A DNA stretch of 64,000 nucleotides from Ga0077523 sp038324085. GTDB taxonomy: Bacteria; Pseudomonadota; Gammaproteobacteria; Burkholderiales; Ga0077523. Within the stretch, counting starts at the first letter, position 1. The number at the start of each line of letters is the position of its first letter. Both the position numbers and the translations under genes were made by a program. Below, one piece after another: positions 47,095 to 54,828 of the stretch. Where the stretch lies: assembly GCA_038324085.1 (NCBI GenBank), contig JBBQHP010000009.1:67292-131291 (forward strand). The letters are read 5' to 3'. The notes below the pieces were generated by a model. That model did not search any database, had not been told where the DNA came from, and saw only the letters and a list, made by a program, of their open reading frames with translations.

Positions 47095-48186
47095 TCACGC
47101 TCCCGCGACCGGGCAGCCGTCCGACCAGGCCGGATCGAACCACCCGCCGCGAAAGATTGCATGGCGCAAGCGCCACGTATCAGCATGTTTGGCGTGAGCC
47201 ATCCATGCCTGTACCCGTTGCAACACCTCTTCGTCCGTGGCTGTCCCGTGCCGCCACCGATCGCGCAGACCGCGCAATCGATCGCGGAAACGACGGACGT
47301 TGGGTTCCGGCAATCGCCGCTTGCCATTCGGGAACACCACAAACCCGAGGAACTCCGCCGGCACCGTCGTGGGTACCACGTGCGTTTTCTTCGGGTGAAG
47401 CGACAGCCGGCGGCCGGCAAGGTAACCGGCCACGCGTCCGTGCCACTCCGCCAGGACCGCCGGATCGTCATGAAAAATCGCAAAATCGTCCACATAGCGG
47501 ACATAGCCCGGCGCCTGCAGGACTTCCTTCACCCAATGATCGAAACCGTCCAGATAGACGTTGGCGAAGAACTGGCTGGTAAGGTTGCCGATGGGCAGAC
47601 CGCGCCGTCGCTGCCATGGCGTGAACAGATCGTCTCCTGGATAGTAGAGATGCACCGGCTCCTGCGGATTCGAACCGTCGATGATTGCGTCCAGTAGCGA
47701 AGACGTCCGCTCGCAACGCACCCGGCGACGCAGGCACCGCTTGAGAATGTCGTGATCGATGGCCGGAAAGAACCGGAAGATATCTCCACGCAGGACATGC
47801 CGGTGCCGGTCGCGAAACTGCTCGTAGCGCGATACGGCACGATGCGTGCCCTTGCCCTCCCGGTTAGCGTAGGAATCGTAGATGAAGCTTCGCTCGAAGA
47901 GCGGTTCCACCACGGCGCAGAGCGCGTGATGCACGACGCGGTCGCAAAATGGCGCTGCCGACACTCGGCGGGGTTTTGGGTCACGCACGTTGATCACCGT
48001 GTACTGCCCAGGGCGCCAGGTCCCCGCCTGCAACTCCGCTTCAATGCGAAGCAGATGACGCTCCTGCGAGGCCAGAAACGCGGCCACACCGGGTTTGCGG
48101 CGCTTTCCACGGGCGGCGCGGCGCACCGCCTCTACGAGCATGTCGAACCGGGCAATCCGGTCGAAGAGTGCGTCCGCCGCTGACAT
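47095..48186 (-). CDS. DGR reverse transcriptase
   Basis: A 363-residue reverse transcriptase of the diversity-generating retroelement class. Finger/palm motifs in order: RGDIFRFFPAIDH with the first catalytic Asp at 135, GLPIGNLTSQFFANVYLD (IGNLTSQ at 199-205, the DGR form of motif 4), and the catalytic YVDD at 231-234, then HPKKTHVV and EFLGFVVF. No group II maturase or retron features. GAGGT lies 6 nt upstream of the ATG. It copies the TR RNA with adenine-specific errors. It lies between avd and the TR on the same strand. Confidence 0.96.
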   Translation of the reverse strand: MSAADALFDRIARFDMLVEAVRRAARGKRRKPGVAAFLASQERHLLRIEAELQAGTWRPGQYTVINVRDPKPRRVSAAPFCDRVVHHALCAVVEPLFERSFIYDSYANREGKGTHRAVSRYEQFRDRHRHVLRGDIFRFFPAIDHDILKRCLRRRVRCERTSSLLDAIIDGSNPQEPVHLYYPGDDLFTPWQRRRGLPIGNLTSQFFANVYLDGFDHWVKEVLQAPGYVRYVDDFAIFHDDPAVLAEWHGRVAGYLAGRRLSLHPKKTHVVPTTVPAEFLGFVVFPNGKRRLPEPNVRRFRDRLRGLRDRWRHGTATDEEVLQRVQAWMAHAKHADTWRLRHAIFRGGWFDPAWSDGCPVAGA

Positions 48187-48310
48187 CAGCGGACCTCATC
48201 CCCGGGTGCAGGCGTTGCATGGACCACGTGCATCCGCGTAAACGCCCGCTGGGGCTCATGCCCATGCCGTGACCGTGCCCGATGATCCGGGATTGTGCAA
48301 CGAGCGTTCA

Positions 48311-48694
48311 TCACGGCCCAGAGTCCTCGGTCCGTCCGGCCTTCATCCAGCCGCCCACCATGCGACCGATCTCGTCCACCGCTCGGGCCGCGAACTCGTA
48401 CTTCGGAAAATCGAGATAACGAAGATCCTTGGCGAGCCGGGACAAAACCCGCAACTTCTCCAGCATCAGGTTGACGCGCCGCAGGATCGGCACCACCTCC
48501 CGCGAATAGGTCGCCTCGATCAAGGCCTCCAGCATATTCAGCGCGGTAGTCTGCAAGCGATCGCCGAGCAGGAACTTCTGAGTACGGGGGAACTTCTCCA
48601 CCGTGGGGATCAGCCACAGCATGAACTGATAAGCCTTCTCCAGCGCAGGTCCGTACCTACGCGGACCGTCGGGCCCTGACTTGTGCTCGCTCAT
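48311..48694 (-). CDS. avd: DGR accessory variability determinant Avd
   Basis: A 127-residue, mainly helical basic protein of the four-helix-bundle (S23-like) type: YGPALEKAYQFMLWLIPTVEKFPRTQKFLLGDRLQ, then NMLEALIEATYSREVVPILRRVNLMLEKLRVL. Avd proteins form pentamers that bind the DGR RT and template RNA and are needed for mutagenic copying. The start at 48694 was chosen for the AGGAG 7 nt upstream; an ATG at 48721 has none. Avd of phage BPP-1 is about the same length. A 124-bp stretch with nothing recognisable separates it from the RT. Confidence 0.93.
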   Translation of the reverse strand: MSEHKSGPDGPRRYGPALEKAYQFMLWLIPTVEKFPRTQKFLLGDRLQTTALNMLEALIEATYSREVVPILRRVNLMLEKLRVLSRLAKDLRYLDFPKYEFAARAVDEIGRMVGGWMKAGRTEDSGP

Positions 48695-48835
48695 GTTCGG
48701 CTCCTGGCCTTCACCTTCCATCGCGCGGCCGGCTGCACGCAGCCGGCCGTAGATTCCTCACTGCCCTGCCGTTCCGTTCATTGCGGCTCGCCAACGGTAC
48801 GGCAGGGGTAAAGCAGTAAAGGGGATAAGGCTCAA

Positions 48836-48855
48836 GCTGCCGTTTTCACGGCAGC
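48836..48855 (-). other. DGR hairpin downstream of VR (GAAA tetraloop)
   Basis: A perfect 8-bp stem (48836-48843 with 48848-48855) whose minus-strand loop is GAAA, 3 bp beyond the VR end. DGRs of the BPP-1 type need an 8-bp, 4-nt-loop DNA hairpin/cruciform just after the VR for efficient retrohoming; this matches in position, stem length and loop. The intended target stop TGA (48846-48848) lies inside it. Confidence 0.85.
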
Positions 48856-50006
48856 GTCCTGGCGACACGGAAGCCCAGATAGCTGAACCGCTCCGCCGGC
48901 CGGCCCCCGCCGCGCTAGGCCGAGCGCACGATCGCGGGACTGTTGTTCCAACTGCCACCGCGGATCACGCGCCGGGAACAGTCGCCCGTGGCCCAAGCGC
49001 GTCCGTCATTGGGCGCACCGTCGTAGTTCGCGTTGTAGCAGTCCTCGACCCATTCCCAGACGTTACCGAGCATATCGTACAGACCGAACGCGTTCGGTTT
49101 AAAGGAACTCACCGGCGCAGTCTCGGCGTAGCCATCATCGCACTCATGGATCTCCCAATCGGGATGCTTCTTCTTGGCTGAGTAATCCCCGACATTCCCG
49201 AACTGGCAGGCCCTATCAGGGGAACTCCCCCAAAATCGTGCCTTGTCTGATCCGGCCCTGGCCGCGTATTCCCACTCGGCCTCGGACAGAAGTCGGTACT
49301 TCTTGCCCGTCTTCTCCGCCAGCCACTCTGCGTAACCCATTGCCTGCTAGTAGTTCACGTTGATGACTGGCCGCCGGCCTCGTCCCCAGCCCTCATCCGC
49401 CGTAGGACCGCACCCTTTATCCCGAACGCATGCGTCCCATTCGTCGAATGTGACCTCTGATTTCCCGACGGCGAATGGTTTCGCAATGGTGACGATGTGC
49501 GGCGGACCTTCGTCGTCGTCACGGCCTGTCTCGCTCGGCGGCGATCCCATCACGAATTGGCCCGCCGGGACGACCACCACCTCGGGGCAGACGGGACAGT
49601 CTCGGAGAACTGTCCCGGGCGCGGGCAGATTTCCTCCTGCGCTCGTCGCACCTCCCTTCTCGGCTGCAAACGCATTTCCCGAGAGTTCGCCCAACCGCTT
49701 GCGCGCGTCCGCCGACACGTCCCCGTTCGGATCCAGTTCGATGGACTTGCGCAGCTGGTCCTTGGCCTTGTCGCGCTGGCCGACGGCCAGCAAAGACTCT
49801 CCCAAGAAGAAACGCGCCGACGCGTTGTTCGGTTCAAGGCGCAGACCCGCTTCGAACTTGGCAATCGCGTCTTTCGGTTTCCCGCTCTTCAGCAACTCAT
49901 AGCCGTCGAAGAAGAGTTGGCGCGCTTCGCCCTGACTCCAGACGGGGTTGCAAAAGCTCAACATCATGGCAACGACAACGAGGCGCGCAGCCGATCGGAC
50001 GGTCAT
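48846..50006 (-). pseudogene. DGR target: secreted TPR + FGE-sulfatase (C-type lectin fold) protein, two in-frame TAGs
   Basis: 386 codons to the TGA at 48846-48848. A signal peptide (to about residue 25, FCNPVWSQG) is followed by TPR repeats (about 27-105) and an FGE-sulfatase/formylglycine-generating-enzyme-like domain: VVVPAGQFVMGS, RPVINVNY, YRLLSEAEWEYAARAG, GLYDMLGNVWEWVED and RRVIRGGSWNN entering the VR. Such domains display DGR variation on a C-type-lectin scaffold. TAG at codon 220 (49347-49349) follows INVNY where CAG (Gln) would fit. TAG at codon 364 lies in the VR. Unbroken pieces are 49347-50006 and 48915-49340; an ATG 6 bp past the first TAG could allow re-initiation. GGAG lies 9 nt upstream of the start. 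Confidence 0.88.
48859..48977 (-). repeat. DGR variable repeat (VR)
   Basis: A 119-bp 3' end of the target coding region, aligned without gaps to the TR. There are 21 substitutions, all at template adenines (13 A to G, 8 A to T, none A to C), and none at the 85 other positions. Codon changes include AAC to ATC, AAA to AGT, AAC to GGC, AAC to TTC, AAA to TAT and AAA to TAG (48915-48917). The last 20 bases (LGFRVA codons, CTGGGCTTCCG onward) form the likely initiation-of-mutagenic-homing end; they carry only one change. Confidence 0.95.
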
Positions 50007-50401
50007 GGTGTGTCTCCACTTGCGGGGTATATCGAGTCTAGGGAGCTTTCTACTCGGCGTCATCCGAGTTCACCGTTACGCGCCGTACGCTACGGGACAC
50101 GAGAAGATCGCCGCCTGAATCAAATGAAGCTGATGGCACTGAGCGGCCACCGAAGAGGTGGCCCCAGAACGCAGGACCGCGCCAGCGACCCCGATCAGCC
50201 GCTTTGACTGGCTCATAACCTATGCTGCCGCCAGCCCCACGCGACATTGCGATTTCGCTCTCTGTGCACGTCCGCGCGCCGAGTGTAGAAGTCGAGGTCG
50301 CATGGCTTCGACGTCGAGATCGTCACGGTAGCGTCCCTGAAAACCCGCGCCTCCACTCGAGGACTCAACGGCGATCCTTGTCGCTCGCCCAGGCAACAAC
50401 G
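50007..50401. other. 395-bp gap upstream of the DGR target, downstream of higA
   Basis: No gene is supported. It holds a 7-bp perfect hairpin (50145-50151 with 50157-50163, 5-nt loop) without a T-run, and should contain the promoter of the target gene near 50010-50100; I could not pick one with confidence. A 65-codon minus-strand frame at 50050-50247 (MSRGAGGSIGYEPVK start) resembles nothing I know. Confidence 0.4.
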
Positions 50402-50725
50402 CTACGCGGCAACCAATCGGCCGCGCGCAGCCGGTTTGATCTTCGCCAGCTCTTTCCGGCGCGACTGCTCGATTTGCCAAAGGTCGTAATCCGACTGCTG
50501 CGCCAACCACAACGCCGCGCGCCCGCCGCGCTCGGTGCCGAGCCAACGCTCGATGCGCAAAGCCATCTCGGCCGAAATCGCAGCACGGCCATTCAGAACG
50601 CGCGAAAGCGCGGCGCGGGTAACGCCAAGTTGGTCCGCGGCGGCACTGATACTGATGCCCAGTGCCGGCAAAATATCGTCGCGCAGGGTCAGCCCGGGGT
50701 GAGAGGGATTGTGCATTCGTGCCAT
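50402..50725 (-). CDS. higA: HigA-family antitoxin (Xre HTH)
   Basis: A 107-residue antitoxin: HPGLTLRDDILPALGISISAAADQLGVTRAALSRVLNGRAAIS, the HigA HTH, then MALRIERWLGTERGGRAALWL. It neutralises HigB and represses the operon. It follows higB by 10 bp in the toxin-first order that marks higBA. ATG at 50725; a second ATG at 50716 is possible. The C-terminal extension (YDLWQIEQSRRKELAKIKP) is longer than the shortest HigAs. Confidence 0.92.
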   Translation of the reverse strand: MARMHNPSHPGLTLRDDILPALGISISAAADQLGVTRAALSRVLNGRAAISAEMALRIERWLGTERGGRAALWLAQQSDYDLWQIEQSRRKELAKIKPAARGRLVAA

Positions 50726-50735
50726 TGTTGCCGCC

Positions 50736-51014
50736 TCAGTGGTAGTCCTGATAGTCGACGAGGATCACGTCCCCATCGTCGAATACGAAAGTCATTCGCC
50801 AGTTGCCGTTGACCCAGACAGACCAATGCCCTTTCAGCTTGCCTGTCAGCGGATGAAGATCCCACCCAGGCACATTCATGTCTTCCACGACACTCGCTTG
50901 GTCCAACCGCCCGAGCTGTCGATTCAATTTTTCGGCATGTGTCGGCTGAATTCCGGCTTTGCTCCCCGTCTCGAAGAAGTTTTTGAGTCCCTTGTGACGG
51001 AAGGTCCGGATCAC
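50736..51014 (-). CDS. higB: HigB-family mRNA interferase toxin
   Basis: A 92-residue RelE-superfamily toxin: MIRTFRHKGLKNFFETGSKAGIQPTH, RLDQASVVEDMN, HPLTGKLKGHWSVWVNGNWRMTFVF and VDYQDYH, the full HigB pattern, cleaving mRNA on the ribosome. The GTG start at 51012-51014 matches the family N-terminus. An 8-bp palindrome lies 9 bp upstream. Confidence 0.93.
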   Translation of the reverse strand: MIRTFRHKGLKNFFETGSKAGIQPTHAEKLNRQLGRLDQASVVEDMNVPGWDLHPLTGKLKGHWSVWVNGNWRMTFVFDDGDVILVDYQDYH

Positions 51015-51023
51015 GGCACAGTC

Positions 51024-51051
51024 CTGTATAGCAGTACTATACAGACGTCAA
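51024..51051 (-). promoter_or_regulatory. higBA promoter with HigA operator palindrome
   Basis: CTGTATAG (51024-51031) and CTATACAG (51037-51044) form a perfect inverted repeat with a 5-bp spacer. On the minus strand it overlaps a candidate promoter: TTGACG at 51046-51051 and an extended -10 TGCTATACA (TATACA at 51025-51030), spacer 15 bp. Binding of HigA here would block RNA polymerase. By eye. Confidence 0.7.
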
Positions 51052-51062
51052 CATACACCACG

Positions 51063-51680
51063 TCAGCCCAGAGCCGCAACAACCACTGCGTCGCTGACCT
51101 GCGGAAAACTCGCATAGAACTGCCCCACTGCCGAGAAATCCACGGGGCTGTCGAGGCAAACCGGATCGTCACAGTAAGGTCTCATCTTGGCCATGGTGTC
51201 GGGGGGAGCCACCGGCACCGCCCAGACCAGCATCGCGGGACCCTTCGCCGCCAGGGCGTGCAACGCCGCGATCATGGTCGAGCCGGTGGCGAGGCCGTCA
51301 TCCACCACGATCACGGTTCGTCCTTTCGGATCGCGCGCCGGTCGCTTTGCGCTGCAGGCCCGACGCCGTTCACGCATCAGGGCGAGCTCGAACTGCTTTT
51401 CCCGTTCCAAATATTCCTGCGCGGGACTCACCCAGGCCGCCTCGCGGGTCAGGAACGACCAGCCGGATTCATCGACGGCACCGTTCGCATACTCGGAGTT
51501 GCCCGGTGCGCGCAGCTTGCGCACCTGCACGACGTCCACTTCGCCATCAAGCAGTTCCGCCATCTGCCTTGCCATGGGAACCCCGCCGCGCGGAATCCCC
51601 AGCACCAGCGGGTTCACGCCCTGATACGCCGACAGCGCCGCCGCGAGCTTCCTCGCGGCATCTGCCCGGTCGCTGAACAT
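51063..51680 (-). CDS. phosphoribosyltransferase-family protein
   Basis: A 205-residue type I PRTase-like protein. The PRPP-binding signature VIVVDDGLATGSTM is intact, with an N-terminal LVLGIPRGGVPMARQMAELL. It resembles the PRTases found alone or fused to dienelactone hydrolase-like domains; the substrate is unknown. It follows folD on the same strand by 31 bp and precedes higB, which marks the island edge. Confidence 0.85.
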   Translation of the reverse strand: MFSDRADAARKLAAALSAYQGVNPLVLGIPRGGVPMARQMAELLDGEVDVVQVRKLRAPGNSEYANGAVDESGWSFLTREAAWVSPAQEYLEREKQFELALMRERRRACSAKRPARDPKGRTVIVVDDGLATGSTMIAALHALAAKGPAMLVWAVPVAPPDTMAKMRPYCDDPVCLDSPVDFSAVGQFYASFPQVSDAVVVAALG

Positions 51681-51711
51681 GTCGCAGGTACACGAACCCG
51701 GCCTGGGGGCC

Positions 51712-52605
51712 CTACACGACCGGCACCACGCGCAATTGGGTGACGGATGCGCGCCCGCCGGTGGAACGCTCGGCCGACAGCACGGTGTTGGCCAGCAGCA
51801 TCGCGATGGTCATCGGTCCGACGCCCCCGGGCACCGGCGTGATCATTCCCGCCACCCGGCGCGCGCCTTCGAAGTCGACATCGCCGCACAGCTTGCCGTC
51901 GGGCATCCGGTTGATGCCCACGTCGATCACCACCCCGCCCGATTTGACCATGTCGCCGGTGACCGTCCCGGGGCGACCCGTGGCCACGACCAGCACATCC
52001 GCCCGGCGGGTATGAAACGCGAGATCGCGCGTCTTGGACGTGCAGATCGTGACCGTGGCGTCCTTGGCGAGCAACATCAGCGCCTGGGGCTTGCCGACGA
52101 TGTTGCTGCGACCCACCACGACGGCCTCCGCACCTTGCAGCGGCACCTTGTGATGGTCGAGCATCACCATCACGCCATGGGGCGTGCAGGGCCAGAATCC
52201 GGGCAGGCCCGTCGCGAGGGCGCCGGCATTCTCGACGTGGAACCCGTCGACGTCCTTGGCCGGCGCGATCGCCTCGAGGATGCGTTCCGCGTTGAAATGC
52301 CGCGGCAGCGGCAACTGCACGAGAATGCCGTGAATGCCGGCGTCACCGTTGAGCGCCGCGATTTTCGCCAGCACCTCGGCCTGGGAGATCGATTCGGGGA
52401 ACTCGATCAATTCCGAATGGAGGCCCATCTCGCCACAGGCCTTCACCTTGTTGCGGACGTACACCCGGGAAGCGGGGTTCTCGCCGACGATCACGACAGC
52501 GAGACCGGGAGTGACGCCTTTCGCTTTCAGAGCCTCGGCCCGCAGTCGCCACGATTCGCGCGTGAGCTTCGAGATAGCGACGCCATCGATCAGGGTGGCG
52601 GTCAT
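51712..52605 (-). CDS. folD: bifunctional methylene-THF dehydrogenase/methenyl-THF cyclohydrolase
   Basis: A 297-residue FolD. The catalytic region has SRVYVRNKVKACGEMG, where the Lys of YVRNKVK is expected. The signatures ILVQLPLP, KDVDGFH and VVVGRSNIVGKP follow, then the Rossmann domain and PVPGGVGPMTIAMLLANT. It interconverts 5,10-methylene-THF and 10-formyl-THF. The ATG (52603-52605) overlaps the TGA of the upstream molybdopterin oxidoreductase by ATGA, so translation is coupled. Longer in-frame readings are spurious. Confidence 0.95.
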   Translation of the reverse strand: MTATLIDGVAISKLTRESWRLRAEALKAKGVTPGLAVVIVGENPASRVYVRNKVKACGEMGLHSELIEFPESISQAEVLAKIAALNGDAGIHGILVQLPLPRHFNAERILEAIAPAKDVDGFHVENAGALATGLPGFWPCTPHGVMVMLDHHKVPLQGAEAVVVGRSNIVGKPQALMLLAKDATVTICTSKTRDLAFHTRRADVLVVATGRPGTVTGDMVKSGGVVIDVGINRMPDGKLCGDVDFEGARRVAGMITPVPGGVGPMTIAMLLANTVLSAERSTGGRASVTQLRVVPVV

Positions 52606-54740
52606 GCGCCAGACCCCGGTGCGGCCAGTCGATCGCTTTTCTCTATTTCGGCCAGCGTCGAGAAGAACACCGGTCCGTTGCCCATGTCGGCTTCGCGCTG
52701 GCTCACCAGCGCATTGACGTTGAGGCCGTTGATCTGCTCCGACCCGCGCAACTGCTTGGGCGCTCCGATCACGCCGGGCAGCATGCCCGCAACGATCAGC
52801 GCATGCCCGAAGACCTCGCCACGATCGTTGTACAGGCGGCACAGGTCACCGGTCGCTATGCCGCGCGCGGCGGCGTCCGTCGGAGCGATCTCGAAGGTCT
52901 GGCGCGACATCATCTGCTGCAGGCGCGGCACGTGCTGGAAGCTCGCCCCGATGAAGTAGTGCGTGGCCGAACTGATGACCTGGAGCGGAAAGCGCGCTCC
53001 TGCCTCGACGCTTGCCATCCCCTCCAGGGGTACGACGTAGGCCGGCAGGGGATCGAGACCGACGGCCGCGAGCGCTTCGCTGCGGATCTCGATCTTGCCC
53101 GAAGGCGTCGGCCATCGGCCGCTGTTGATTCCGTCGCGGCGCGGCGAATCGACGGCCGCCCGCATCCAGCCGTGCTGCATCAGGCCGTCGAAGGTGATGC
53201 CCTCGAACAGCGGATTGACCTGCGGATCGAGCAATTCGCGCAGCATCGCTTCGTCCGACTGGGTGAAGCACGATTCGGTGTAGCCCATCTTCGCTGCCAG
53301 CCGGCGGAACAGTTCGCCGTTGTCGAGACTCTCGCCCTGCTTGGGGATGGCCTGCTGCGACAGCGCGTACACGAAGTGACCGTAGCCGCCGAGGAGGTCC
53401 ATGCGCTCGAGCGTGGTGTCGGCGGGCAGCACGATGTCGGCGTAATCGCAGGTATCGGTGAAGAAGGTCTCGTGCACGACGGTGAACAGATCGTCGCGCA
53501 TCAGCCCCCGCCGTACCGACGCCGTGTCGGGCGCGCAGTTGGCGGGTTCGGAATTCCACACGAACAGCGCCTTGATCGGCGGCGAGAGCGTCGCATCGTT
53601 CAACGCTTCGCCGATGCGGATCATGTTGATCATCCGCGGCGTGCGCCCCGCCAGCAGATCGGTGCGTTGAAGCTTGACCATGTCGAAGTTGCGCATCTCG
53701 CGGCCGGTACCGAGACAGACGCCGCCTTTCTCGCGCATGGCACCGGTGAGCGTCGGCAGAATCATGATTGCGCGCACCGTCATGCCGCCGTTGTCCTGGC
53801 GCTGGATGCCGTAGTTCAGCCGGATGAAGGATCTCCGGGTGCTGCCATAGAGCCGCGCGAGCCGTTCGATATCGACCACCGCAAGCCCGGTGATGGCCGC
53901 CACGCGCTCCGGCGTGTATTCGGGCAGGCGTTCGCGCAGCAGTTCTTCCCATCCGATCGTGTGCTCGCGCAGGAACGCCGTGTCGTGCAGACCGTCGCGC
54001 ACGATGATGTGCATCATGCCGAGCGCCAGGGCGCCGTCGGTACCGGGCTTCGGCTGCAGGTGCCAGTCGGCAAAGGCGGTGGTGCGGGTCACCTTCGGGT
54101 CGATCGCGATGATCTGCGCGCCGCGCTCGCGTGCCGCGTTGATGAAGGGCATCGCATGCACGCCCGTACTCACCAGGTTCGTGGCCCAGAGAATCACCAC
54201 CTCCATGTCGGGGATGTCCTCGATGTTCGCCGCGTTCGCATTTCCGGTGGTGTACTGCCCGGCGACGCCCCCGACCGTCGAACAGATGGTCCGGTCGAGG
54301 CGGGCCGCACCCATCTTGTTGAAGAAACGCTCGCCCATGCCCATGAAACCCAGCAGGCCCAGCGTGCCGGAATACGAGTACGGCTGCACCGCTTCGGCAC
54401 CGTACTCGGCGACGACCTGCCCGAGGCGCGTCGCGACTTCATCCAGCGCTTCGTCCCACGAAATTCGCTCGAATCGGGCGCCGGGCCCCTTGGGACCGAC
54501 CCGGCGTCGCGGATACAGCACGCGATTGGCGTTGTAGACCAGGTCCAGGTAGTTGTTGACCTTGTTGCAGAGGTAGCCCTTGGTGATCGGATGCGACAGG
54601 TCGCCTTCGACCTTGACGGCGCGCCCGGATTTCACGTCCACGGTAACGTGCATGCCGCAGGCGTCCGGACAATCGTGCGGACAGGCTGCCTTGACGACTT
54701 TCGTCTCGAGCTGGGACTGGATGCGGGCGGCGGTTTCCAT
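52602..54740 (-). CDS. molybdopterin-dependent oxidoreductase with N-terminal [4Fe-4S]
   Basis: A 712-residue DMSO reductase/formate dehydrogenase-superfamily catalytic subunit. The cluster motif CPHDCPDACGM and a fourth Cys in KGYLCNK bind a [4Fe-4S]; SYSGTLGLLGFMG, DPKVTRTTAFAD and a C-terminal molydopterin-binding domain (SRQTFEIAPTDAAARGI) follow. No Tat signal, so it is probably cytoplasmic. Substrate is not evident; no electron-transfer subunit is next to it. GGAGGT lies 6 nt upstream of the ATG. It overlaps folD by 4 bp. Confidence 0.88.
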   Translation of the reverse strand: METAARIQSQLETKVVKAACPHDCPDACGMHVTVDVKSGRAVKVEGDLSHPITKGYLCNKVNNYLDLVYNANRVLYPRRRVGPKGPGARFERISWDEALDEVATRLGQVVAEYGAEAVQPYSYSGTLGLLGFMGMGERFFNKMGAARLDRTICSTVGGVAGQYTTGNANAANIEDIPDMEVVILWATNLVSTGVHAMPFINAARERGAQIIAIDPKVTRTTAFADWHLQPKPGTDGALALGMMHIIVRDGLHDTAFLREHTIGWEELLRERLPEYTPERVAAITGLAVVDIERLARLYGSTRRSFIRLNYGIQRQDNGGMTVRAIMILPTLTGAMREKGGVCLGTGREMRNFDMVKLQRTDLLAGRTPRMINMIRIGEALNDATLSPPIKALFVWNSEPANCAPDTASVRRGLMRDDLFTVVHETFFTDTCDYADIVLPADTTLERMDLLGGYGHFVYALSQQAIPKQGESLDNGELFRRLAAKMGYTESCFTQSDEAMLRELLDPQVNPLFEGITFDGLMQHGWMRAAVDSPRRDGINSGRWPTPSGKIEIRSEALAAVGLDPLPAYVVPLEGMASVEAGARFPLQVISSATHYFIGASFQHVPRLQQMMSRQTFEIAPTDAAARGIATGDLCRLYNDRGEVFGHALIVAGMLPGVIGAPKQLRGSEQINGLNVNALVSQREADMGNGPVFFSTLAEIEKSDRLAAPGSGA

Positions 54741-54828
54741 GGCGTGACCTCCAACGGCGGGAATGGGCTGATTCTAGCCTGTGCGCGCCGCCGGTACACT
54801 ACGCGCCCACCCGCACGGAGCACGCTCC

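Noticed and set aside
48846..50006. Amber recoding (TAG read as an amino acid) across the genome
   Set aside because: rpsF and rnr end in TAG, and no suppressor tRNA is in the window. Nonsense mutations explain the data more simply.
44700..51062. The island as a prophage
   Set aside because: No integrase, capsid, tail or lysis genes, and no flanking direct repeats or tRNA attachment site were found.
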